Shown: positions 38,203 to 45,842 of the stretch, in pieces
Layout of the letters: every line of letters begins with the position of its first letter
How positions within the stretch are numbered: position 1 is the first letter of the stretch
From: Flavobacterium magnum
Lineage (GTDB): Bacteria > Bacteroidota > Bacteroidia > Flavobacteriales > Flavobacteriaceae
Direction: 5' to 3'
Assembly: GCF_003055625.1 (NCBI RefSeq)
Contig: NZ_CP028811.1
Location: forward strand, 3,286,001-3,350,000
Length of the DNA: 64,000 bases
Notes under the pieces: generated by a model
What the model was told of the DNA's origin: nothing
Databases searched by the model: none
What the model saw: the letters and a program-made list of their open reading frames with translations, nothing else
Made by a program: the position numbers and the translations under genes

Positions 38203-38910
38203 ATGAATACCCTATCCATCGTCATCCCGGTTTACAACGAGGGGAACACCGTACACCTGATTTTGGATAAAGTCAAGAAAAGCACCCTTCCCAACCACAT
38301 CTCCAAACAAATCATCATCGTAAACGATGGCTCGGCAGATCATACGGCCGCTGCCGTAGCAGCATACATGCAGCAAAACGCCGATCTTGACATCCGCTAT
38401 TTCGAGCACGCGAAAAATAAGGGGAAAGGCGCCGCACTCCATACCGGAATCGCGCACGCCACCGGTGAATATACTATTATCCAGGATGCGGACCTCGAAT
38501 ATGATCCCAACGAATATGCGTTGCTATTGCAGCCCGTAATCGATGGTTTCGCCGATGTGGTCTACGGTTCGCGGTTTGCAGGAGGCAATGCGCACCGCGT
38601 GCTGTTCTTCTGGCACACGATCGGGAACAAATTCCTGACCTTCCTGTCTAATATGACGACGAACCTCAACATCACCGACATGGAGAGCTGCTACAAGCTT
38701 TTCGATACCCGGATGCTGCAATCGCTGCGCCTGAAAGAAAAGCGCTTCGGATTCGAACCCGAAGTGACGGCAAAAATCTCTAAAATTCCTAAGATCCGGA
38801 TTTATGAAGTGGGCATTTCCTATTACGGCCGGACGTACGAAGAAGGTAAAAAAATTAACTGGAAAGACGGATTTCGCGCGATATACTGCATTTTCCGGTA
38901 TGGATTCTGA
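38203..38910 (+). CDS. GT2 glycosyltransferase, dolichyl-phosphate mannosyltransferase (DPM1)-like
   Basis: A 235-residue enzyme with a GT-A fold. The opening NTLSIVIPVYNEGNTVHLIL is the normal GT2 start. The nucleotide/metal motifs are NDGSADHT near 45 and DADLEYDP near 95, and VYGSRFAGGN near 122 matches the polyprenyl-phosphate hexose synthase group. There are no C-terminal membrane spans, unlike many GtrB proteins. It probably transfers a hexose from a nucleotide sugar to a lipid phosphate carrier. It is five bases after ftsE, so both are likely on one transcript, although the two roles are unrelated as far as known. The stop is two bases before the end of the convergent oxygenase gene. 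Confidence 0.88.
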   Translation: MNTLSIVIPVYNEGNTVHLILDKVKKSTLPNHISKQIIIVNDGSADHTAAAVAAYMQQNADLDIRYFEHAKNKGKGAALHTGIAHATGEYTIIQDADLEYDPNEYALLLQPVIDGFADVVYGSRFAGGNAHRVLFFWHTIGNKFLTFLSNMTTNLNITDMESCYKLFDTRMLQSLRLKEKRFGFEPEVTAKISKIPKIRIYEVGISYYGRTYEEGKKINWKDGFRAIYCIFRYGF

Positions 38911-38912
38911 AA

Positions 38913-39731
38913 CTATTCCGGTTTTTTATACACGTGCGGATTTTCGCGCAAACCCTTCTTAAACACTTTCCTGACGAGCATCCGAAGCCAGGCATCGGCC
39001 TGAAGCACGGCATCGGAAAGCGTGTTTCCCGGCCTGCCGCGAAACGACGTCACATGAAACGTATCTGTCGCCAGCAGTGGGGATTTGGAAAAATAGTAAT
39101 TTGATACACAGCAACGATAGCCCTCATAAACCACCGGCGACACCGAATGCATGGAATGGTTGTGCGTTGCCATCACCGCCAGGCGGTTGAATTTACTGTG
39201 GATCGTCACCGGCTTACCCTTTAATCCGTCCGGCCACAGTTCGAGATTGCCACCGTAGCTTTCCTGCCAGTCGGGCGTGACATAATAAAGCAGGTTGAGC
39301 ACCCGCCACCGTTCGCGGTCCTTATCATGCGAATTGTCCAGGTGCGGATTGAGGAACTGCCGGTGCCCCATCATCGAAAGGCCGCCTGCATAGAGGTTTT
39401 CGTCGGGCAGGATGTCACTGATATTGCAGATTTCACCAATGAGTGTTACCACCCGTGGATCCTGAAAAGCGTAGATCACCTCTTCAAGAAGCGGATGGTA
39501 CAGGTTCATCTGCGCCGCAACATATTTGTCCTCGCGCAGGCTTTTCTTGAGCACCATCTCACTGGGTTTCGGGAATAGGGCATTCACCTGTATGGCCAAT
39601 GGCTCAGGAAGCAGGTCGTCAATAAAAAAATAACCGATGGCATGCTCAACAGCCACAAACTGCGAATGAAGGGCAGCTTTGTGCGATTGGAGTTTCTGAA
39701 GGATTAAATCGGCTATGGCTTCCCTTGTCAT
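38913..39731 (-). CDS. 2OG-Fe(II) oxygenase of prolyl-hydroxylase type
   Basis: A 272-residue cytoplasmic protein with the double-stranded beta-helix fold of 2-oxoglutarate- and iron-dependent oxygenases. The iron ligands His130, Asp132 and His195 are visible (NPHLDNSHD and HSMHSVSP), with Arg206 in the RCCVSNYYFS segment as the likely 2OG-binding arginine. The length and the VLNLLYYVTPDWQESYGGNLE segment fit the P4Ha-like family used to modify sugars or proteins in polysaccharide clusters. The start overlaps the upstream GT4 gene by four bases (39728-39731), so the two are translationally coupled. The substrate cannot be inferred. All four required residues appear intact. Confidence 0.87.
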   Translation of the reverse strand: MTREAIADLILQKLQSHKAALHSQFVAVEHAIGYFFIDDLLPEPLAIQVNALFPKPSEMVLKKSLREDKYVAAQMNLYHPLLEEVIYAFQDPRVVTLIGEICNISDILPDENLYAGGLSMMGHRQFLNPHLDNSHDKDRERWRVLNLLYYVTPDWQESYGGNLELWPDGLKGKPVTIHSKFNRLAVMATHNHSMHSVSPVVYEGYRCCVSNYYFSKSPLLATDTFHVTSFRGRPGNTLSDAVLQADAWLRMLVRKVFKKGLRENPHVYKKPE

Positions 39732-40849
39732 TGATTCCGAAGGATTTTATCGATTAGTAACGCATTGGCGCCATCGTCAAGGCAACTTTTCATCATGGCC
39801 TGACGCCGCTGGAAATCGTCATACGTTTTGTCTTTCAGCAGATTTACGGCATCGATAAGCTGCTTCTTGTCGTTGGCGGTAATGCAAAGGTCACTAACGT
39901 TCGGGTCGTCGGTAATATTGTCATTGATAATGCAAAACCGGCCGTTAAAGAGCGCGTTGATGACTTTGAGTTTTGTTCCCGACTGCTGAAACGACCAGCA
40001 GACGTTGATGTGCGCTTCGGCCATCAACGATTTCAGATGGGAAAAATCCTTCAACGCAATAAATGCGGCGTTGCTTTGGCCGCGAATGATCCTGCGCACA
40101 AAACCTTCGCCTGAACCTGATGCGATGACAAGCCTGACATCTGGGATTTCCTTAAATGCATTTATGAGGAAACGGACCGCCTCCCGGTTATCCGCCGTGT
40201 TTAAATCGCCGTGGTATAGCGCAAATTTTCCTGTCCCCGACAGATCTGCGACGGCCTCATTACCGTGGAAAACGGGTACGTAGGATGCATTTCCGAATTT
40301 CCGTTGAATGTACTTTTCTTCAAAAAGCGACAGGGCGAGCGTATGATCGAATGAACGGATCACGCGCTCGTAGGCACGGAATTTTACGGCTTCCATCCAG
40401 AAGGCAAACTTTTTCAACAGCGAAGTTTCGGTTCTGGAAATCCCTTTAAAATAATCCTGTTCGATGTTGTGCAGCCGCAATATTTTTGTGAACCCATCGA
40501 GCCTTCCGGCGTTAACGAGGTAGGTGGTTTTCAAGCCTTCAAACAGTATCGGAGCCGGTATGCCTGCCAGGTTTCGGTGTAATGACGCGTCGTTTCTCGT
40601 CATCACCGAAAACGGCTTTGTCGACAAAAGCCACAGCGGATTGCCGGAAAACCGGTAATAAAATACCTTTTCGGTGATGGCCTCGAGTTGCGGGCAGGAT
40701 GCGGGAATTTCCTCAGCGAAGGTGTGCAGGTAAATCCTGTATCCGATCCGGTGCAGCGCCCTGATCTTAAAAAAGACATCAATCACACCACCGAAATCGG
40801 GCGGAAAAGGATTGTCCATACTGATGATGTGAAGGGCTCGTTCGTGCAT
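39728..40849 (-). CDS. GT4-like glycosyltransferase
   Basis: A glycosyltransferase with a GT-B fold. I start it at the ATG at 40847-40849 (MHERALHIISMDNPFPPDFG) because the first strand begins there; in-frame upstream starts at 40870 and 40909 would add 7 or 20 poorly conserved residues. The donor-binding half contains FALYHGDLNTADNREAVRFL near 215 (start of the second Rossmann domain), VRLVIASGSGEGFVRRI, and INVCWSFQQSGTKLKVINAL near 310, which corresponds to the E-x7-E region but with a Q-S-G-T-K pattern. The donor sugar is unknown. It is followed by the oxygenase with a four-base overlap, and its upstream region is shared with a divergent GT2 gene. Confidence 0.82.
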   Translation of the reverse strand: MHERALHIISMDNPFPPDFGGVIDVFFKIRALHRIGYRIYLHTFAEEIPASCPQLEAITEKVFYYRFSGNPLWLLSTKPFSVMTRNDASLHRNLAGIPAPILFEGLKTTYLVNAGRLDGFTKILRLHNIEQDYFKGISRTETSLLKKFAFWMEAVKFRAYERVIRSFDHTLALSLFEEKYIQRKFGNASYVPVFHGNEAVADLSGTGKFALYHGDLNTADNREAVRFLINAFKEIPDVRLVIASGSGEGFVRRIIRGQSNAAFIALKDFSHLKSLMAEAHINVCWSFQQSGTKLKVINALFNGRFCIINDNITDDPNVSDLCITANDKKQLIDAVNLLKDKTYDDFQRRQAMMKSCLDDGANALLIDKILRNQ

Positions 40850-40896
40850 AGCGTCGCACAAAAATAGCATTTTTAGGCGAGCAAAAGCGATTTGAT

Positions 40897-40904
40897 TATA
40901 TTTG
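40897..40904 (+). promoter_or_regulatory. Probable -7 promoter box (TATATTTG)
   Basis: TATATTTG matches TAnnTTTG fifteen bases before the GT2 ATG at 40919. A TTG start inside this box (40892) would be excluded by transcription from it. No TTG at the normal -33 distance. Confidence 0.5.
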
Positions 40905-40918
40905 GGCAAAATAAGCCC

Positions 40919-41845
40919 ATGCCATTTTTCTCAGTCATCATCCCGCTGTACAACAAGGAAAATTTTATCGGGAACACGATCAGCAGTGTTTTGGCGCAGA
41001 CCTTTACCGATTTCGAGCTGATTATCATCAATGACGGGTCGACGGATAACAGTGCCGCAATCGCCAAGGGGTTTTCTGACCCGAAAATCAGGTTTTTCTC
41101 AAAACCCAATGAGGGCGTGTCCGTCGCCCGGAACTTCGGCATTTCCATGGCAGAGGCGGATTATATCACGTTTCTTGACGCCGACGATTACTGGTATCCG
41201 GATTTCCTGGAAACGATGCAGCGCACCATCGCGGGCTTTCCCAACGAATCTGTGTTCTCAGCGGCCATCGAGATTGAAACCGCAAAAAACACCTTCCCGG
41301 CCCGGTATTCCATACCGAAGTCATCAGGCTGTATCGTCGTGGATTTTTTTGACGCGAGTGCGCGGGAATGCGTCATCTGGACCTCCTGCGCGGTATTCCA
41401 TAAGGAAGTGTTCCAAAAAGCGGGCACATTTGACCCCAAACTTAAAAGCGTGCAGGACACGGACCTATGGATCCGGATCGGGCTCATCTATCCTGTGGTT
41501 TTTTGCCCCAGCGTACTTGCCCGCTATGTATTCGACGCGCAAAGTCTGTCAAAAGAGGCGACATACATTACTGAGCGGCTTAATTTTGAGCATTTCGCTA
41601 CGGCAGAAAAAAGTCATCCCGGGTTAAAAAAATTCCTGGACCTGAACCGGTATTCGCTCGCCATCAAAGCGAAACTCAAAGGAGACCGCATTGAATTCAG
41701 GTCGTTTACAGCCGAAATCGACAAAAAGAGCCTCACGCAAAAAAAGCGACTATTGCTGTTACTGCCCGGATTTGTGTTGCGGAAACTCGTTCGCCTGCAG
41801 ATTTTCCTGGCCGATATCGGCGTGGGTTCATCGGTGTTTAAATGA
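40919..41845 (+). CDS. GT2 family glycosyltransferase
   Basis: A 308-residue GT-A enzyme. The start at 40919 gives MPFFSVIIPLYNKENFIGNT, the standard GT2 beginning, and an upstream TTG in frame is not needed. Motifs are IINDGSTDNSAAIAKGF near 38, SVARNFGIS near 74, and FLDADDYWYPD near 88 with the D-x-D metal site. The C-terminal 60 residues are basic and hydrophobic (KKRLLLLLPGFVLRKLVRLQ), which could associate with the membrane. The last 18 bases overlap the end of the convergent cupin gene. It probably adds a sugar to the glycan built by this locus; which sugar is not readable. Confidence 0.9.
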   Translation: MPFFSVIIPLYNKENFIGNTISSVLAQTFTDFELIIINDGSTDNSAAIAKGFSDPKIRFFSKPNEGVSVARNFGISMAEADYITFLDADDYWYPDFLETMQRTIAGFPNESVFSAAIEIETAKNTFPARYSIPKSSGCIVVDFFDASARECVIWTSCAVFHKEVFQKAGTFDPKLKSVQDTDLWIRIGLIYPVVFCPSVLARYVFDAQSLSKEATYITERLNFEHFATAEKSHPGLKKFLDLNRYSLAIKAKLKGDRIEFRSFTAEIDKKSLTQKKRLLLLLPGFVLRKLVRLQIFLADIGVGSSVFK

Positions 41846-42256
41846 GAGGAAATCGTCGTAATCCCGGATATAATCGGCCTCTGAAAAAAGGTCGGACGCA
41901 ATGACGAGGCAAACCGAGCCAGACGAAAAATTGTGGATCTCACGCCAGATCCCGACCGGGATGAGAAGGCCCTGACTGGGTTTATTGAGCATGATTGATT
42001 TTTGTTGGACGCCGTCTTTCAGCACCACATCAAAACTTCCGCTTAACGCAATAACGACGGCCTGGTTGTTAATGTGGGCATGCCCTCCCCGCTCCTCCCC
42101 GCCCGGGACATCATAGAGGTAGTAAATGCGGTTCATCCTGAACGGGATCGTATCGCCTTCCACGACGGAAAGGTTTCCGCGCACATCGTGCATGATCGGG
42201 ATGTCTATCAGCAATGCGTCGTCGATCGTCGTTACTTTTTCAGGATGCTGTTCCAT
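41828..42256 (-). CDS. FdtA/QdtA-like dTDP-sugar 3,4-ketoisomerase (cupin)
   Basis: A 142-residue cupin. His59 and His61 in EERGGHAHINNQAVVIALSG, plus IPVGIWREIHNFS near 100, match the FdtA/QdtA/WxcM C-terminal family, which isomerises dTDP-4-keto-6-deoxyglucose to its 3-keto form. This feeds synthesis of 3-amino-3,6-dideoxyhexoses (Fuc3NAc, Qui3NAc). The typical next enzyme, a DegT aminotransferase, lies 10 kb away at 51937-53037. The N-terminal 25 residues are acidic. It overlaps the preceding GT4 gene by 25 bases, so the two are probably coupled, and overlaps the convergent GT2 gene by 18. The exact product epimer cannot be told from sequence. Confidence 0.85.
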   Translation of the reverse strand: MEQHPEKVTTIDDALLIDIPIMHDVRGNLSVVEGDTIPFRMNRIYYLYDVPGGEERGGHAHINNQAVVIALSGSFDVVLKDGVQQKSIMLNKPSQGLLIPVGIWREIHNFSSGSVCLVIASDLFSEADYIRDYDDFLSFKHR

Positions 42257-43317
42257 TCTTTTAAGATGTTTTCAGGCGATAAGTGTGCGATGCTTTTTTG
42301 CGCATTCGCTTTACAAATATGGTACAAATTATGGTCTTCTGCAAGGCGGTCCATGGCATGGGCCAGTGCATCGGGATTGTCATTTTCTACCAGGAGCCCG
42401 TTTTTTTCATGCTGGATAATCTCTTTAGGCCCTGAGCTGCAATCAACGGAAACGACGGGCGTACCTATGGCAAGCGATTCGATCACCACCCTCGGAAAAC
42501 CTTCATACCGACTGCTCAGCACCGTGAAGAGTGCCGATTTAACATACGGAAACGGGTTCTGTTGTTTCGGAATAAAAACAATCCTGTCGGAAAGACGGAC
42601 GGCGGCGGCACGTTGCCTGAGCATTTCAAGATCGGCACCATCGCCCATGATATATAGTAAGATCTGCCGCTCCGGAAGGCTCGATTTGGCGTAAGAGTCA
42701 ATGAGCAGTGAAAGGTTCTTACTTTCATCGTGGAGGCGACCGTAAGACAGGATAAACTTCCCGGGAATCTGCGCTTCGGCGGCCATGGCAAGGATAGCGT
42801 CATTGGCGGCCGGGTTGTATATGGTAACGACGTTCCGGTATCCAAACGTTTTGCGAACATTCTCAGCCGCTTCCTCAGACACGGCCACGATATACGGCGC
42901 CTTTCGGTAAATTCGACGAGCGAGGGCAGCATTTGCCGGAAAATAGTCGCTGATCTTAAAATTACGCACCACCCAAATGGTTTTACGCGCGGGATAAATC
43001 CATCGGGCAATGATCCATTCAGACCACGTAACAGTGCGCGTGCGGTTGTCAATTACCCAATCGAAATCATGCTTCCTGAGATAATTCCGCAGTACAAGTA
43101 ACCGGTTCAGGCGACCGAGTTTAGAATCGTCGGCCTTTTTTAAAGCACCGAGGTTAAGCAGTTCTCCTTTATAATCATATTGGATGTCGTCAAGTACGCT
43201 CGCGATATGCACCTGATACCCCGCATCTGCCAACAGGATGGACAGCAAGGCGGCAGAACGCTCTGCACCGCCACCGCCAAGCGAGGAGGTCACGATAAGC
43301 ACTTTAATCCGATCCAT
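42232..43317 (-). CDS. GT4 family glycosyltransferase
   Basis: A 361-residue GT-B enzyme. MDRIKVLIVTSSLGGGGAER is the typical N-terminal strand and glycine loop of GT4 acceptor domains. ILSYGRLHDESKNLSLLIDS near 193 begins the nucleotide-sugar domain. LSSRYEGFPRVVIESLAIGTPVVS near 270-292 contains the conserved E-x7-E motif. The enzyme is cytoplasmic and works on a membrane-linked acceptor. Its start at 43317 lies 33 bases from the divergent GT gene, with the shared palindromic -7 box between them. It overlaps the ketoisomerase gene downstream by 25 bases. Confidence 0.9.
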   Translation of the reverse strand: MDRIKVLIVTSSLGGGGAERSAALLSILLADAGYQVHIASVLDDIQYDYKGELLNLGALKKADDSKLGRLNRLLVLRNYLRKHDFDWVIDNRTRTVTWSEWIIARWIYPARKTIWVVRNFKISDYFPANAALARRIYRKAPYIVAVSEEAAENVRKTFGYRNVVTIYNPAANDAILAMAAEAQIPGKFILSYGRLHDESKNLSLLIDSYAKSSLPERQILLYIMGDGADLEMLRQRAAAVRLSDRIVFIPKQQNPFPYVKSALFTVLSSRYEGFPRVVIESLAIGTPVVSVDCSSGPKEIIQHEKNGLLVENDNPDALAHAMDRLAEDHNLYHICKANAQKSIAHLSPENILKEWNSILKK

Positions 43318-43326
43318 TTACTTTCA

Positions 43327-43343
43327 TATATTTGCCAAATATA
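43327..43343. promoter_or_regulatory. Palindromic divergent promoter element (TATATTTG-C-CAAATATA)
   Basis: TATATTTG at 43327-43334 is a plus-strand -7 box and CAAATATA at 43336-43343 is the same box on the minus strand, separated by one base. Both reading directions match TAnnTTTG in full, with genes starting 17 bases to the right (43351) and 10 bases to the left (43317). No -33 element is evident for either. The two polymerases could not both bind at once. Confidence 0.55.
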
Positions 43344-43350
43344 CTAATAT

Positions 43351-44481
43351 ATGGACATCTTACTCGTAGGGGAATACAGCCGGCTGCACAATTCGCTGAA
43401 GGAAGGCCTGATAGAAAACGGCCACCGTGTGCGGCTCGCTGGTTTTGCCGACGGGTTTAAGGATTATCCTGTGGATTTAAAATTCAACAAGCCCTGGGAT
43501 TGCGGTTTTCTCAGGAAGATTAAAGTCCTTGTCCATAAAATAACCGGATTTAATGTCAGTTCTTACCTGATTTACCGCCAGTTTTACAAAAACCGGGCGC
43601 TTTTTTCAGGACATGACGTGGTGCAACTGATCAATGAAAACAGCTTTTACTGTGGTTACCATTATGAGCGAAAAATCCTCGAATACATTTTCAGGAACAA
43701 CAAAAAAGTCTTCCTGCTTTCGTGCGGCAGCGATTATACGAATGTGAGGTACTGTTTTCAGAATCCCGGATTTAAATCGGTGGTGCAACCCTACCTGGCG
43801 GGCAAAATAAAGAAAAAGGATTTCCTGCCGGTGCTGAAATTCCGCAAAGCGGGTTACCGCAAACTTCACGATTACCTGTATGAGCACATTTCAGGTGTTA
43901 TCGCGTCCGACCTGGATTATCATGTGCCGTTGGCTGGCCATCCGAAATACCTGGGCATGATTCCCAATCCGGTCAATCTCGAAAAATTACGTACCGAGGA
44001 TGACGGCCATTCGGACAAGATTGTCATTTTCTTAGGCATCAACCAGGAGAATTATTTTCGGAAAGGCATCGATTTTTTTGAAAAGGCTTTGGCTGTCATT
44101 CAGCACAAGTATGCCAAACAGGTAGAGATTATCGTAACACGGAACCTTCCGTACAACCAATACATTTCCGCTTACAACCGCGCCCACATTATACTGGACC
44201 AGACCTATTCACTGGATCAGGGATACAATGCGCTCGAAGCCATGGCCAAAGGCAAAGTGGTATTTACCGGCGCCGAAAAATTATTTGAAACCCATTATGG
44301 CCTGACCGAAAAAGTAGCCGTAAACGCGTTGCCTGACACGGATTATATTGTGAAACAACTCGCATTCCTGATTGAGCATCCCGAAGAAATCAAAGCCATT
44401 GGGAAGCGCGCGGAAGCGTTTATAAAGACGCAACACGATCACGCCGGAATCGCCCGAAAATACGTGTCGATATGGGAATAA
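43351..44481 (+). CDS. Glycosyltransferase-like protein of GT-B type
   Basis: A 376-residue soluble protein. MDILLVGEYSRLHNSLKEGL resembles the first strand and helix of GT-B glycosyltransferases, and IVIFLGINQENYFRKGIDFF near 230 marks the second Rossmann domain. The segment LDQGYNALEAMAKGKVVFTG near 289-308 is the GT4 E-x7-E region in a variant form. Sequence identity to a named family cannot be judged. The divergent promoter element lies 8-24 bases upstream. Its end overlaps the start of the next GT-C-like gene by ten bases, so the two genes are probably translationally linked. Confidence 0.78.
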   Translation: MDILLVGEYSRLHNSLKEGLIENGHRVRLAGFADGFKDYPVDLKFNKPWDCGFLRKIKVLVHKITGFNVSSYLIYRQFYKNRALFSGHDVVQLINENSFYCGYHYERKILEYIFRNNKKVFLLSCGSDYTNVRYCFQNPGFKSVVQPYLAGKIKKKDFLPVLKFRKAGYRKLHDYLYEHISGVIASDLDYHVPLAGHPKYLGMIPNPVNLEKLRTEDDGHSDKIVIFLGINQENYFRKGIDFFEKALAVIQHKYAKQVEIIVTRNLPYNQYISAYNRAHIILDQTYSLDQGYNALEAMAKGKVVFTGAEKLFETHYGLTEKVAVNALPDTDYIVKQLAFLIEHPEEIKAIGKRAEAFIKTQHDHAGIARKYVSIWE

Positions 44482-45842
44482 CCGAATCGTTACGTCATTT
44501 TTGCCGTTCGGGCTGGCCGGCGTATCTCATCCCGCTGGCCGTGTCAGTGTATTATGCCGTGGTGATGCCGGTTTCCTACGATGAGGCGTGGACATACATC
44601 CACTTCACCCACAAAGGGTTTATCACCTCGGTAACGCATTATCCTGCACCGAACAACCACATCCTGCACTCGGTGCTAACGAATATCACGAAATACATCC
44701 CGCTTTGGACAGACCTGCTGAAACTGCGCGTATCGAGTATCGTGGCCAATTTCGTTTCGTTGATCGTGCTCTACCGCCTGGTATCAGCACATTACAACAC
44801 GAGGCTGGCGCTCGCCGTAGTAGCGGTCTCATCAATGCTTTTCATGAATGTGTATTACAGTTATATGTCGCGCGGTTACGCGTTGTACAATTTGTTTTTC
44901 ATCAGCGCGCTGTTTGCTGCCTTTAATATCATAAAGAACCTTCGGGTGCGGCGCAATTGGATCCTGCTCAGTGTATGTTGTATCCTCGGGCTTTGTACGG
45001 TGCCTACTTTCGTTTATGCTGTGGTCATCCTTCATGTTTTTGTTGTCGTTTCGCTAAGAAAATTAACGCGTGCACAGATTATATCGGGTTACAGCATCGT
45101 GCTGGGCACCGCACTGTTGTACCTGCCTGTGGTGTGGTACGACGGGATCGGGGCGCTGACGAAAATTTCCCATAAGATGGGAATGACGTTTTATCAGGCG
45201 GCCAAATCGATGCCGGGGCATTACCTCGATATGTTCCGGCAGATTTCGGGAGTCCATTGGATATTGTTTTTAATACTCCTCGGATGGTCATGCTTCAGGT
45301 TGCTGAAAACCCGTGACCGCAATGATCTCACGTTCGCGGCAACGATGCTCGTCTTACCGGCAGTCATCCTGCCGATACACCACCTGGTGCCGTTTGTGCG
45401 GGTTTTCAATTATTACAGCGCCATCTTTGTGCTGATCATATTGCTGCCTTATACAAATCAGATTGGCAGGCTGCGATTAAAAGTCTTGCTGCCCATACTG
45501 ATTGGGATACAATCATTGCTTTTGCTGAATTTCAGCCGTGCGGTACTCCAATTTGAGGAAAAGGACCTGGCCATCAATCTTACTGCCGATCGCATCATTC
45601 CTGAAATCATTGGCGAGAAGCGTTACTTTTTCGACGGCGTCATCCTGTGTACCAACCTGGAATTCCACCTCATCACCGAAGGATATAAAAAATATAAGAT
45701 TACGGATTGCGAGCCCTTCCCGCTCAATACCGATACGCTGTCCGGGTATGATTATGCTTTCGTTCGCAGGGACATGGACAAAACGGCCCGCCGCACCGTA
45801 TTTTTTAAAACCCCGTACTACAACATCTACAAAATAAAATGA
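44472..45842 (+). CDS. Multi-span GT-C-like glycosyltransferase (GT39/ArnT type)
   Basis: A 456-residue inner-membrane protein with about ten hydrophobic spans. The first periplasmic loop contains MPVSYDEAWTYIHFTHKGFI with Asp35-Glu36, the acidic pair expected in GT-C enzymes, and NNHILHSVLTNITKY near 64-78 follows as in ArnT-like proteins. Such enzymes transfer sugars from lipid-phosphate donors at the outer face of the inner membrane. It overlaps the upstream glycosyltransferase by ten bases and the next membrane gene by four, forming a three-gene run. Substrate unknown; the match is to the general fold rather than a named family. Confidence 0.8.
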   Translation: MGITESLRHFCRSGWPAYLIPLAVSVYYAVVMPVSYDEAWTYIHFTHKGFITSVTHYPAPNNHILHSVLTNITKYIPLWTDLLKLRVSSIVANFVSLIVLYRLVSAHYNTRLALAVVAVSSMLFMNVYYSYMSRGYALYNLFFISALFAAFNIIKNLRVRRNWILLSVCCILGLCTVPTFVYAVVILHVFVVVSLRKLTRAQIISGYSIVLGTALLYLPVVWYDGIGALTKISHKMGMTFYQAAKSMPGHYLDMFRQISGVHWILFLILLGWSCFRLLKTRDRNDLTFAATMLVLPAVILPIHHLVPFVRVFNYYSAIFVLIILLPYTNQIGRLRLKVLLPILIGIQSLLLLNFSRAVLQFEEKDLAINLTADRIIPEIIGEKRYFFDGVILCTNLEFHLITEGYKKYKITDCEPFPLNTDTLSGYDYAFVRRDMDKTARRTVFFKTPYYNIYKIK

